This document shows positions 9,600 to 22,900 of a stretch of 64,000 bases of DNA, in pieces (position 1 is the stretch's first letter; each line of letters starts with the position of its first letter). Source of the DNA: Embiotoca jacksoni (taxonomy: Eukaryota; Chordata; Actinopteri; Embiotocidae). The DNA lies in NCBI GenBank assembly GCA_022577435.1, contig JAKOON010000014.1, positions 4,428,347 through 4,492,346 on the forward strand. Direction: 5' to 3'. The position numbers were made by a program, and so were the translations under genes. The notes beneath the pieces are model-generated. The model made no database searches. It was not told where the DNA came from and saw only the letters and a program-made list of their open reading frames with translations.

Positions 9600-12500
9600 A
9601 AAATGAGAGGCAAATGAGTCTGGAGATGAGGATGTGGAAGAAGAGAAGAGAGGGGGATTTGCTGAGTGAGTGATAATTTGAGGATTAGACTTTGGAGCAG
9701 GAATCGAACTGAGCCGAGCCAACATCTTCCCACATCCGCTTGGCTCGGCACCCCAAAGTCATTTCCATGGAAATTATGACCCCGCCTCCGATGTTTGTGG
9801 CCATATCGCTGCGGGCTCAACGGCACTTAAAAACTCTAAAAAGCGAGCTGGAACGAAATGTACAGGGACGCTGAAATTATATTCATGGAGACGTGGGTGT
9901 GTTTGCGTGAGTCCATTGATGTGTTTTTTAACGAGCCGGGTTTATAAAACTGGACTGGACACCTGGGGTCCATCTATCGGTTATTTTTGTGTGATTTATG
10001 TTCTATCTGACAGTGATTCAGCCATGAGGCAGGTCAATTAAAAGGGACAGTTCTGATTCATTTACTGTATCTTTTCACGTCATCACGGGTTCCTCAGACA
10101 AACTGAGAAAGAAACATCAGACTCCACTCCATCAGTGTTTCTGGTTTAAAAACAGACCGCACGCCTCAAAGGAATGAAATGACACATAAAGTTTGTTTTC
10201 TCACTTCTGTTCAAACTTTAACACAACGTCCTTCAGGGGCTGAGTGTTTCATGATTCATACGCTTTATTTTCTGAAATAGCTTTTTGGACTATCGGGCTG
10301 ATTGTTGAGTTTTATGATTGCAGCTATGCATTTGAAATATCAAAATAATGTCTTTAAAAAAGCCAAATACTTGCAAAAGTTCACCCATTAGCCTTTTTAA
10401 ACCTCATATTCGAAACACAGAATTCTGTATGTGATGTGGTAAACCGGGCAAAACGTAATTTTGGTATGAAGCTGCGGTTCGTCTCCTCCCCTTCCATCAT
10501 CCGTGTGCAACCATTTTGGAAATATTCCCCCCAAAACAAGTTCCACTTGATTTTGCAACCGTCGCTGCACCCTCAGCTTAAAGCCAGCCGAACTGATTGT
10601 ACTGGTTTAAAGTAATACAAAACCACATCATACCAGAATGATATGTGGGTGCAGACAGAATATTCTGCACCACGAGCAAAAAGTGTGGTGAAGATGCCGT
10701 CGGTCTGGCTGTGCGACACTATAGTGATCTGGTGAAAGATGTAATGGGCTGCTGACGCGCAGACGAACGTGCGTTTGACGGAAACGGGCTCGTTCTGCTG
10801 CTTTCACTCTGCTCATCGACGGTCCGGCTCGCTGTGTGAATACGCGAATAACCGAAACATTGGAAGTAGAAGATTGACTCATTAGCTCCATTTTCAATCA
10901 CCACATTTTTATAAACCGACAATTGATTCGCAGGTTAAAAAAAATAATAATCCTACTAGCATAACGTTATTCAAATGAAATTTGAATTATCTGCTTTACA
11001 TTGATTGGAGCTTTAGCTTTGAAACCAAATATCAACCTTAAACCTTCACGTTGTCAGGATGCTTATCACTCCGTGGAGTTAAAAATGCCAGAGCCAGTTT
11101 GAACCACTTCCTCTGATGTCCCCCCCTCTCCCCTCTTCCTTCCTGTAGACATGCACAAAAACAAACAAGGCCTCTCTCCCCTCTGGCTGTTTGTGTCCAT
11201 ATCTCGATGTGTATCTTTGGAATGGTAAAGCATCTGTGCAGTTTCCTCTCGAAGTGGAAGTTGAAATTCATTTTGAACTCATTTGGTCAGACTACAGGAA
11301 AAACTTGATCCTTAAACACTTTAAAAGCAGCTGACAGTTAAGTCGCTCATGTTCCTGGGCTCATGTTGTTGTTTGACGACGCCCTTCGGACAGCTGAGCT
11401 GATGTCATGCTGACATGCACAAGTTCCTGCACGCTGCCAAACAAATTTAGACAGAAAACTTGTTGGTGATTTCGAACTCCAGCAGTTTGACATCTGTTGT
11501 CTTGAGGCTTTTTGGAAATCATTAACAAACTTTAAAGTAAACAGTTTACGCTTTTTGACTTTTAATTTACTGTTAACATGACAATGAGGCTGATTACAGC
11601 CAGTTTACATGATGAGGGGTTTCAAGTAATACGTTAATTGGCAAGATGTTTATCATATTTTAGTTCCAATTAGGAGCAAACGAATGTGGTTTGGAGAGTT
11701 TGTCTTCTCAGACAGGTGATGTGTAAGTAGCTGCGGGTTTTTAAATGATTGGTTTGGATTGCTCACGCTGGCAATGAAGCAGCACGCCTGGTGTGATAAA
11801 CTGATACTGAAAATGTCCAAAAATAGCCTACTTTCTAAAGGTCTGCTGCAAAGTGCTGGTAGCTGCATTCATGTTTACTATTTAATTTATTTTGTTCCAG
11901 CAACAGTGAGTCCGAGGCAGTTTTCTGCTCAGCAGGGAAACACAATCTGAAACATAAATAAAAAATGTTTAAAAAGGAAAGATGTCCTGTTGGTTTGTGT
12001 AACTGCGACCGCTAAAGACCGTTTGAGCGAAAGAAGGACTGTGGCTTTACAGTTGTAGTGATATCAGAAAGGAAAACACGATCTGGGTGAACATAATTAG
12101 CTGCGCAGCCACCGGTGTGCGAATGAGAGGCACATTTTAGGGTGCTTTTGGTTGTTAAAGTTGAAAATCATCCATTTTAGCATTGGGATACTCTATGGCA
12201 TGACTACAGTTAATGAGAAGGTCTTCATCGAGATACAAACTTAAATCTCCTGCATGAAAGCAAGCAGCACGGGATCCAATTCCACACTCTTCTGTCTCGT
12301 TATTTAAAGACACTACTTCCTGCTTTGGCAGTGATTGTTGACATCTGATCAGACTTGTGAGGAGTGAGCTCGTCCAACATGGACATCATTCTGCGACTCC
12401 TTATTCCATCTATGATGCATAATGTTTGTGTATAAGACACGCCGGACAGGGCTCATGTCCTACAGTTTTAGGGTACAGAAACCCTTTAGTTAAGGAAACA

Positions 12501-12900
12501 TTTCTGTTTTGGCTGAATTAAAGGTTTGCCTTATGGTGATTTTTTTTTTTTTTTTTAATGGTATGATATGTTTTGCGTTTCATATATAAATATAATATCA
12601 AGAAAACGACGCAGATAATGAAAAATTAAATAATAACAATGGTGGAAGAGTTAGTTCCAAAATACATTTTATTTTCAAATAAACATTTGAAAATTTAAAC
12701 TAAAACACATTTGCAGTTGCGCATTTCTCAATTACAACTGTTAAATATAAGTGACACGCTTCATTATGATCACGAAAATGACTACAACGACACATTATTG
12801 CTTTCAGCTTGCATGAGGCAGGTAATTATTTTACTGAGGCAGACTTGACAACATCTGAACCTGACCCTCAACTGTCTTTTAATTTTAACTTCAGTGTCAT
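9600..12900. other. intron 1 non-coding stretch
   Basis: No exon or recognised mobile element. A T run lies at 12541-12556. E-box motifs CAGCTG near 11327 and 11391 are too common to call individually. Confidence 0.6.
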
Positions 12901-13205
12901 GGTTACCATCTCTTTATTTCCTCCCTTCTGTCTGCTGATATCTCCTTCTTTCCTCTGCCTCTATCTCTATATCTGTTTTTGTCTCTTACATCTTGTCTCT
13001 TGGTTCCTCCTCCCATGCGCCCTCGCTTTCTCCTTTCCCCTCCATTCTTTTTTTTGGTTTTGTTTTTGTTTTATTCTGAAAGTGAGGTATCTCAACCTCT
13101 CCCTCTTCCTCCCTCTCTGTTTATCGCTCTCTCTTTTCCACTTTTGTCTGCCATTTTTTTCTTTTTTTTTCTCCGAGTGTGTGTGCGTGTACAACTATCT
13201 CTCTA
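12900..13205. repeat. low-complexity pyrimidine-rich tract (+ strand)
   Basis: About 300 bp dominated by C and T on the + strand. It gives open but low-complexity frames on both strands. No protein family is suggested. Confidence 0.7.
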
Positions 13206-13209
13206 TTTA

Positions 13210-16200
13210 ACTCTATCACGTCCCCGGGAGAGTGCGGCATGACCGATTGGCACTTACCATAAAATTTGTTGTTCTGAATAGTCCCAGACTCCCGAACAAG
13301 GCGGCGGTGGGCATATAAATGAATGTTCGGTATGCATCAGAGAAGATGGACAACCGCAGCTGAGCACCTATAATGATTGTGAGCGCGCTTGTGCAGTAAA
13401 TACCACAGATGTTTACCGGAAACCGTCTTTGAAGTGCAGAGAACTCAAAGTCAGCTCGCGACCCGACGGCCCGAGAGAATGAATGCGAATGAAATTACAT
13501 GTAACGCGAAAAATCCTGATGCACAGACAGGAAGAATTAGAAAATATGATTGTAGAGCTGTTTGGAGCTCCGGACCAAAAAAAAAAAAGTGGTTACATAA
13601 GTTTCAGTCTATCAACCGTGTGTTTGGAAACAAGATAATAAGCAAAATGGGTGACCTTGTCCTTATTTATCATGTTGGTAATATGGCCTTTTGGCATGCA
13701 GCAGCTTTTTACACTAGCGATATGAGAGGAAGATGCAAGTTATGCAAACAAAACAACCAAATAGGGAATCTGTAATGTTTCCCAAAGGGAGACATTAAAG
13801 CTGCGACCATGAGGATGACCTTATTATAGTTTCAAAACAAAAGCACGTTATCAATTGACTCTGCAATGATTAAAGGTTTAGCATGATTTAGGCACAAAAA
13901 CATACTGTAGCTGAGCTGAAAGAAAGATCACAGTTTAGGTTAATATTATGACCTCCTTAAGGATCGATGACCTTTGTTATCACGGTTGAAAGAAAGACAA
14001 CTGGTTTATACGTGGGAACAGTTTGTATTGTGGTGTTTGTTCCTAATTTTGTAAAATCCAAAAACAAAACAAAACATTGCTGTGCACATTACAGAAGAAA
14101 TCTGTAGTTGTCATGGTTTTAAAAGTGGGAGAAGTTCAATCCAAGTTTGTTGTGGTTTTTAGGCAAAGGAGCCCAAGAATCCTCTGGCTGGGTTAGCAGA
14201 TTACTGGAATCAAAATCATCAAGAAAAACAGCTCTTGGAGTTAATGGAACAAATTATGTTGGCGTATTGAGGTATTTCACGTCCAAATCTGTGGTATAAC
14301 TCTTCTCACTGGGCTTTCATTTACAACCTGCGGGATTGTCTGACTGCTCATATTGGAATTTTGAAAGCAAAGTAGCTTCTTTTTGCGAAATCTCAGCGTT
14401 TGGTTTGGTGGGGAGAAAAAAAAAGGGTTCCCATAAGTGAATAATAATGAAAACTAAGTCTTTATCTTTAAAGTAGGCTGTCTCGCATTAAACACCACCT
14501 AGAAAAGAGGTCAGGACAGGACAGGAAGTAAAACCGTCACTTGTTGAGGTGGACTAAATCCTCTCCCACTCAGCCTTTTTTGGATCTTTTCGAAGCACAA
14601 CTCCCACGACAGAGCTTCAAAGTCCGCAGGCAAATCCTCGCACCTGCTTACCAATCCTGTGTCACGACCTTCGACCTGGTTTCATCTGACAGTTAAAAAT
14701 AACCTGAAACTTCAGACGACGGTCACGCAGGGAGGTGAAATCTCCAGACAACAACAAATCCACTATCTGTCCTTCATCTTAAGACATCCTGGAGAATATT
14801 TCATACTCCTCCACTCGATGTTTGAAGCTCGCTCGCTATATCAAAATCTATTTTCCTTCTGTGTTAGGTTTTGATATTTCCAGACTCCAAACCTAAGATT
14901 TACATTCTTTCTTTCACTCTTGTCACTGTGGAAGTGAAGCTAATTATAATTAGAGACCCCAGTCACTTGCAATTTGGCGGGGAAATAGTATACTTTTCTA
15001 TATTAATTTAGCTCTGTTTCTTTTAGTTTTTTTTTTTCTTTTATCAAAGATGTACTTTGAGAAGCAAAACACAGCTTTTCCCAGGCCTATTATTTTTTTG
15101 TGTTCCTATAATGACGCGATTGTTTTGGCCAATTTTTTTTGTTTGTTTGTCATAATTTCTTTCTGGTGTGCTGGTGGGGAAGCTAAATGACAGTGTAGCC
15201 GTCTTGCGTGTGCGCATTATGGTGTAGTTTGAATTGCCTCAGCTGCTGTGAAGGAGTAAATATGCAGTGCTGCAGAACAAGTTTTAATTTGGTTATAATT
15301 GGTTTGTGTCTTGTGGTTCATTTTTGCTTTTATATATTTTGTGATTTCTCTTCTTTTAGCACACAACTCCCCACATCCGTTCTTATACAGCCACATTTTT
15401 TAATTTCTTTGGTTGTTAATTTAAGGTGTATTCGAGTCATGCAAGTTTACTCCAACCCCCCTCTATTATGGTCTGCATTTATAGGCCTCCTTTGTCCCTC
15501 CTCTGCTGCCCCCCAGTTGCAAGGAGATCAGTTTCCTTTGTTGTTATTAAAATGTATATTTCTAGTGGAGCAGTCTCCGGCTCCATTGTATTCTGGGTCT
15601 TTTACGTTGAGTTTCCACTTGGTCAGATTGGTTTCATATTTCATCTTCTAGCATTCGTTTCTTTCCCTGTAACCTTTCTGAAAAACATCTCGCTCCATGT
15701 GTCGGATATCTTCTCTTTGGCTCTGTCCTCCACTGCAGAGTCAGCAGGTTCTTTGTTTCGGCCCATTTGCGCTAAAAAGCACCGGACCGGGATCACTCAG
15801 AAGCACTTTGGATGAAAGTGCATTTCATGAGGAGCACTCTTGAAAAATAAATGAAATATTCTTTCACGTAACGGTCGAAAGTCACGATTGGTCGATACTT
15901 TGCGAGTTTCACTTCAGACTTTTGTTTGAGTTTATGAATCGAGGACTGTCAGACAGTAATCATACAAATCTTTCTTTTGTTACCGTGGTTACTGATTGCA
16001 GGCAGGTGGGGGGGGGGGACACTTTGCATTCCATCAGTGTTGTTCAATTCTCCCGTGTGACTTTCCTCTGTGTGCTGGTCATTCGGTTAACAACAATTCA
16101 CTGTGTAAGTGGAGGAGAATCAGATAACAGTCATAACCGTAGTGACTAAAATCAAAGCTGGGCTCTTTTCTGTACTTGTCACATTAACACTAGTTACACT

Positions 16201-17365
16201 GGTTAACGAAGATTATAACCACGCAAAAAAACTAAAACGACATTTGTTATGCACTTTTTTCTGTTTCTCTATGAACCCTTGCTGTTTTTCGTCACATGGA
16301 AAAGTGGTACCAAAGAAAGTGGGTCCCCTCTGTGTTGACAGACTATTTCTGGAAAGGGGACTTTTTCCGAGTACAAATAGAGGAACAAATCATACACTTT
16401 TACATTTTAGGAGTAAACTTCTCCGTATTTTCAATGTAACCACAGCTTTATCAATGAAGAACTAATATAGCTATATTATGCCACTTAAAATCCTGGTTTG
16501 AATTTAGTTTGTGGGAAAAACAAAGTCACAATTTAGTTGCACCGCTGTTATTTATGCCGCACCCAGACTCCGAGCCAAAGGAATTGTTTTTGGTTGGTTG
16601 ACCCCTGCTGAGCTCAAAAGAAATGTGGAAGCCCAGAGGAAGTACCACGGTCATGCTTCCAAGGATCTCTTTCCACGAAGCTGCTTTTGGCTGTGAGATT
16701 AATATTTATTTACCATGTTTTTGGAGAGGGAAGTTGTGTGCCATCTGTTTGAGCCACAGAAAATCCGCTCGCTTCCACACAAAAAAAAAATCCCCCACAG
16801 ACTCGTCCAATAGGCAGAGATCCCGCTAACGGATGGGCAGCTAAGCCAGTAGAGGGTGTCTGATATTTCCTGGATCCCAGTCAATTCCTGTGTAATACCA
16901 AGGAAACACTGAAAAACGACTGAGATTCAGGCACTGAACTAACCATTCTTCTTACTGGAGAGGAGGCTTTTTGTTTGTGCCAACAGTACTTTAATCTAAC
17001 AGCTTGGAGCAGAACTTTCACTTGTCCTGCAGCTGGATCACATTGTAGGCATTGTCATAGTACCACAATAGCGCTTTCATGTGTCTGAACGACTTGAATA
17101 CAGGTGAAAATATTTCGAAAAACACTGCAGAATATTACTGAAGAATGTAGCAGCATATATGACGCAGACATTTCAGGATAAAAGTACACAACATTTTACG
17201 CAAATAGGAAAAACTACCATATAAATCTGCCAATAAATGCAACTACAGAAACACAGAGGTTATTTAGGTGCATACAATGAAATGCAGTCACAGTATAATC
17301 CTCAGTCACACTACAGATTCCAACATTTTTAGTCACCATACCTTTTTCCTTTTGCTAAAGAAGTT
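13210..17365. other. intron 1 non-coding stretch
   Basis: Includes an open frame of 147 codons (15208-15651) with no domain signature. No splice-flanked exon was recognised. G-runs lie near 16010. Confidence 0.6.
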
Positions 17366-17369
17366 AAAA

Positions 17370-17500
17370 TCACTGGCTCTGCTCGCGTCGATCCTGCTCA
17401 CTTTCGGTACTTGATACTTTCTTGGATTTTATTTTCCACTGACGATAGCACATGCCACACCGTTAATATAGTGACACCACTGTGATGTCATCTTCAACGC
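17370..17500. mobile_element. possible degraded MITE fragment
   Basis: The block with CTCGCGTCGATCC, TTTCGGTACTTGATACTTT, TTTTCCACTGACGATAGCAC and GTGATGTCATCTTC resembles a common fish non-autonomous DNA element. That element carries repeated GCTCGACTC-like units, then GGTAC, TTTCCATT and TGACGTCA. The match is from memory and diverged. Confidence 0.35.
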
Positions 17501-17504
17501 AGCA

Positions 17505-18190
17505 CATATTCCCTGGATCCCTTTAAACGGCAATGGAGAGGAGGAATGTCTGCACTTCCTCAGTGGACCCCAGCGTAGTTTTGTAGATTGCCATTAAACA
17601 AATAGTCCAGTGAATTTAACATGTCCGCTAAAGTAGCTTGGCGAGTTTGTGCGGGATGTCCTGTGCCGCGTACCCAGGGATGTAGTGATTGTGACTATTC
17701 TCTTGGAACTAAAAGAGGCTGTTTGTGATGTTTATGCATTATCTCACTCATTCGGCCAGGCTTTAAAGTCTGACAGTAAAACATAATTTGGCCCCACGCA
17801 GTAATCCCTCAGCGACATTGTATCGATATAGACGTATTTTTGAATAACAGAAAACAACGGCGGAGTCAGTTGTTTGCTCGTAAGACCGTTGCATCCTTTA
17901 TGATTTCCACCGGCGGGAAAGTGAATGAAACTGCTTCATATTCTAGCTTTATTTTACTCGCAACATTTCTCGTGGGGGGACGGATTAAAAGTGCAGCATC
18001 AGTTCAGCGATCACGTCCTGGATTCGGTCCGTTCAACTGCGTCTCTCTGACTCACACTCAGTCTCTCCTGAGATCTTCCGGAGTTACTGCAATGAACTAC
18101 ATCGCTTCACAGAAGTAGAAAAGTCTTTCTGACACTAATTCTCCCTTCGACTGAAACCAGCATCTGGTGTCAAACTTTGAAGAAGCTTTC
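17505..18190. other. intron 1 non-coding stretch
   Basis: No exon, RNA gene or recognised element. Confidence 0.6.
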
Positions 18191-18196
18191 AGAGTT

Positions 18197-18217
18197 TTTT
18201 TTTTTTTTTTTTTTTTT
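18197..18217. repeat. poly(T) run
   Basis: About 21 consecutive T. Confidence 0.95.
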
Positions 18218-18663
18218 ATGTGCCAACATCCGCATTTTTCCCAGTTTTTTCCTCTTGGACTGTGATGGTAGGGGAACCGTTTAAACCAGGTGTGATGTGA
18301 GATTAAAAATCTTGAAAATATGTCATTAGTTCAGATTCTAAATAATTTGCAAATCAGCAACAAAATGTGCATAGTTGTTTTTTGTTTTTTTTCCATTTTT
18401 ATTTCCATTCATATTCCACTTGAGGTACCATCGCGGCGTTCTTCATTATATGTAAACACAAATAAGCTGTGAAAAGTTCAGCTCTGCAAATAAAGTTATT
18501 GTTGTTATTATTCAGCGCGGATACTTCCCCCGGGGCTGCTTGCTTCCACAGCCAAGCGTTTGAGTGTTTATGGTTCATGACACAATTATGATTAAGATGT
18601 TAGCCTCTCGGAGTAAGAGCGGGTGGCGGGGCAAATAAAAAAGGGAGAGGGAGATAATGAAGG

Positions 18664-18665
<2 letters not shown>

Positions 18666-18700
<35 letters not shown>
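18666..18700. repeat. (GA)n microsatellite
   Basis: About 17 GA units within a purine-rich block (18630-18720). Confidence 0.95.
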
Positions 18701-18706
<6 letters not shown>

Positions 18707-19079
18707 GCGAGCAAGGAAAAGAGACAAGCAATTTAGCATCACTGTCTCTCTGGTGGGATGAAGGCGAGCAGCACAGTGTTGACCTGTCACTGCTGCAGCT
18801 GATGTCAGAGGACTCTACATCTTTCTCTCACACCAACCCAACCCAAACATTTTCTTTTTCTTTTTTCTTTCTTTCTCCTGCACGAGTCTCCGTTTCTTTC
18901 TTACTGGCTATGTTTCTATTAGACTCTGAAATTGGGCCTGGGCAGTTTAATTATATCGATCGGCCAACGTTAAAACCGCTGACGGTTTAAGTGCATAACG
19001 CTAATTATCTTGTTGCTATGACATCTGTCAATGGTGGCCTAATGGGATGTATTAGGTTCGGGAGTAATCCGTCAGTTCT

Positions 19080-19560
19080 TGAAGTTCATGTGTTTGAAGC
19101 GTTGGGATCGAAGCGACTATGAAACGGAGAAATTGTGATGGCTCGATGACTTGGTCGGGACATCTCCGAAACGGCGGGTCTTGTGGGGTCTTTCCAGCAT
19201 GCGGTGGTTTGTAACTCCAAGGAAGGTCAACCAAACGGTGACGAGGGTTGCTTGAAAACCTTAATGCTGGCTGTGATAGAGAGGTGGTGTCCCACCAAAC
19301 AGCGCATTGTAGCTGCAGACTGGTCAGAGTGTCCATACTGACCTCTGTGCGCCACAGAAAGCACCTACAATGGGCGTGCGAGTATCAGAGCTGGACCCTG
19401 GATGAATCACGTTTTCTTTTTTTTTTCATGTGTGTGTATCGTTGACCCGGGGAAGGGATGGCAATGTGACGCTCAGTGCAATGTTCTGCTGTGAGAACTC
19501 GGGTTCTGGCATTTCACCCACCTAAACATTGCTGTAAACCACGTTCACCTGAATCAGGGC
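19080..19560 (+). pseudogene. degraded Tc1-like transposase, sense orientation
   Basis: The + strand carries blocks in the order of a fish Tc1-like transposase. ACATCTCCGAAACGGCGGGT lies in the DNA-binding region. TTAATGCTGGCTGTGATAGA follows, then a block ending CACAGAAAGC that precedes CCTACAATGGGCGTGCGAGT. The latter is the Leu-Gln-Trp-Ala-Arg region ahead of the first catalytic Asp. GATGAATCACGTTTTCTTTT is the Asp-Glu-Ser-Arg-Phe motif at that Asp. Then come CCCGGGGAAG and GCAATGTTCTGCTG. Stops, deletions and frame changes make it non-functional. The part with the remaining catalytic residues is missing or unrecognisable after about 19560. It is a dead copy in sgcd intron 1. Confidence 0.85.
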
Positions 19561-19910
19561 AAGATTATGAATGTTATATTACTGTTAGAGTGAGTTCATT
19601 AGCAGTTATTTTGATCTTCAAATTCATCTTTTTTTTTCTTTTGCATCTGCTGAAAATAGAAGAAAAAAAAAAAAATCACAAACTTGTCTCCGTCGCTGCC
19701 AACAGAGCGACAGGTTTGTAATTTTAGACAACCAGTTGGAAATTGTACGATCTTAGGGCCTTGTGTCGCTTTTTAACTTTTGAGCCAGTGGGTTTCATGG
19801 CGGTGAATCCCGGGAGCCTTTAACATAGTAGTCCTTACCTCCAGAAGTTCTGCTTCTCTGTCTAAAAAAAACACTTCCTGCTTCTTCCCCTCATTTACCA
19901 CCTCCCTCCC

Positions 19911-19940
19911 ATCCTCCTCCTCCTCCTCCTCCTCCTCCTC
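19911..19940. repeat. (TCC)n microsatellite
   Basis: Ten TCC units in a longer C/T-rich stretch. On the opposite strand it reads GGA, like the tract at 4062. Confidence 0.95.
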
Positions 19941-19949
19941 CCCTCCTTC

Positions 19950-22900
19950 TCCCTCAGCTCTGTTTCTCTTCCCCGTCACTGCCTGTCTGAGTACACTTTG
20001 GAGGGTTTTCTGCTCTGCCTGGTTGAAGTCCAACACATCTTAATCACCACAGGGTGCCGATCCAGACTCTCGAGCCTGGGAGCGTCACTCCCACTTTCTT
20101 TCAGACTCTCCTCCGCTAAGGCTCGTGTGTCTCCTGCTGAAAGTGATATTTTTTTTAGGTTTATTTTCTGCTGCTCTAATGTGATGACGTCCTCGCTGCT
20201 TCGCCATACTTTTAAATCCAGTCTATGATTAAACCTTTTATAGTGGATAAAGTCATGCCAACAGAGAACCTGTTAGCTTTGGTGACATTAAAGATTAAAT
20301 TTCCGTAATTATACTTGTTAAGTATGGCCTCGGGGCTGACGGGCTTAGCAGAAGAAAAAAAAAAAGGTAGATCTGTGATGAGAATCTATTATGTAACGCT
20401 TCCGCGTGTCTGAGGGCACATTTTCAGCTGAAATGGATGTTGCTACACTTACTTGTAAGTTTAAGTCTTTGGGAAATTCATTTCCCAAAGACAGCAGGGC
20501 TCACTGTCACGTATTGCACTGCATACTTGGACGTCTTGACACGTGCACACATTTTGGATGTTGGCGCAGGAACGTGCGAAGACCCAAAATGTACCTTTCG
20601 GGTCGCAGGTTTGGCTAACTCGAATCAAATTCAACAGATGCTCTGGATTAATTATTTTGTTTTATAAATAACTACTACTTAGATATTTGCCTTCAATACG
20701 ATATAATGAAGATGAATGGACTTTCTTTTGTGGTGCTCATAACATTACATATAGACACAGCAGTGCATTGAGCTAAATGCTTTGTTACTGAGTCTTAAAC
20801 ACTAAGAACAGCCGACACTGACGGGAGATTTACTAGTTTTGCAGACACTTGCAAAATGAGAAAATGAACCGTGTTTATTTCGGTCATTTGTTCAAACTTA
20901 TTCACCTAAAATCGGCAGATGCTTCGTTGGTTTTGACAGTAAAAGTGTGTCGTGCGTATTTCTACTTCTGCTATTGTGCATCATGATTACTGCGGGCTGA
21001 AAGGCTGGAAGAGGTGATCTTCTCCGGGGATGGTGACTTGTTTTTCTTTTCCTCCTAAACTACCCTTGCCCTGCTGTGTGTTTCATCAGCTCCTTAATTA
21101 TTTCAGCACTTTGTATTTTAATTTCTATGTTTGGGGAAATTAAGTTCAACAAAAGCAATACAAATGAATCAGAGATGCGTATTTGTGGCTGCTAGTCTTT
21201 ATGTCTTCACAATGTCGAGTACAGCGTGAAACATTCAAACAGTCCCTCCTTGTTTTGCAATGGGAATAAATACATAATTTGCAAATATGTTGCGACCTGA
21301 ATGGAAATTCAATAATTCCCCTGCAAATAAATTCCCTCTAAATGGCACACTGAAAAGGTTGAAAGCATCATTGTTGGCTTGTGATGGAAGCAAAGAGTGC
21401 AGATCAGGCGTTCCTTTTCACCACCATTGACTTGGACAGGTCAGCATTGCAATGCTTTATTTACTGCATTAACGAGGCTACTGAAAGACAAAATTCCCCT
21501 GAAAACCATGGATAGGTTTCTTTCAGAGTACTCCAGCGGGCATAATCAGGTTTCTGAAAACCGGCTTATCCAGGAAATGTAGACATGATATTTACATGTG
21601 CAAACACAATCTCGATACTCATGAACACATATGAACACAGACAGAATCTGTGGCAGTAGGGCGGGAAGCAACCTCTTCTCGTGAAAATAAGACTTAGCCT
21701 GATTTGGGTCTCTGGTTGCTTCTCTAACTGGGACACATGTAGACCCCTGATAATCTTTGTCAATGTACTACAGCACATTTTTTAATAATACGAGAATACA
21801 TTATGCATCCACCATTCACTCTGATAAAACTGAGATTAAAATGAAAAGGATGCTTCTCTTACCTCCAGGTGGGTTATAAAATAGACCTCAGCATTCTTAT
21901 TTTTAATTTAAAAAGAGAGGTTTTTCAGGCAGTTATAAAGAGGCACATAACAGATGTGATTCTTCTCTTCTCTGCACTTCAGCATCACATCTGACACACG
22001 AAGCCGACAAGCACAGGTTTTGGCAAATTATCCCTAATCATGTGCTCAACAATGCTGTTGACAGGCCGGCAAAAGCCACTTACAGAACGGAGTTGAGAAT
22101 AGAAAACCCTTTCTGAATTTCTGCTATAGATTAAAAAAAAAGAGCCCAAAGTTACTCAGCTGTTTAAGTATTCATTAAACCCTCCAGTCAAGGCTGGCCC
22201 CGAGCCTGGCTTCACGCCTCTATGGCAGAATTAAACAGTAAAAATTGGTTGTTTTCTTATTCTATTCTAGTTTGTGTTTAATCACGGAAAAGCAGCTTTG
22301 TCAGATCCCGAACAGGTTGGACCTCTCAATAAACTGTTTATGGTTATTCCGCGACCTTTTCCGTATCTGTAAGTATTAACTGCACTCGGCTCATCTGTAA
22401 TGGGCCAGTAAGCAGCCGCTGCACACGACAATGAACCGCTACGCCGAGAGTGTGGCCCCGGTGTTAATGCACAAAGTACGATAAATACACAACCATTTAA
22501 CCCAGTGACACTAAACAGGAACATTAAAGCTTAGTTGTGATCCTATTTCCATGCCAACGAAATACGTGGTCTGGCTTTGCTTTCCAAAACAACACGTGTG
22601 ACTGCTTTCTAATCAAGAAACGATTGTGTTCAAATTAACTGCAAAATGGTTGCAGAAAGGTTAAATGTAACATTAAAAAAAAAAGTAAACTAATTAAAAC
22701 TACTACTTCTAAATCCACAAATGTCTAACATACATGTTTATCACCTTTGTGTCACTAAAACATGTCTTCTAACACATAAAAACCACAGTAATTGCCTCGG
22801 TAAACAACCCATATGATTTTCTGAAAATGACACCCCTGCAGCAGAACAACAACATGTGTTAGTGACTTTCATGACGTGAATGTTACAAAATAGGATTTAT

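Noticed and set aside
15208..15651. Longest open frame (147 codons), with an overlapping frame containing a Tyr-Arg-Pro-Pro string like LINE endonucleases
   Set aside because: No other LINE motif surrounds it, composition is AT/T-rich and no splice or Kozak context supports it. The length is in the range expected by chance.
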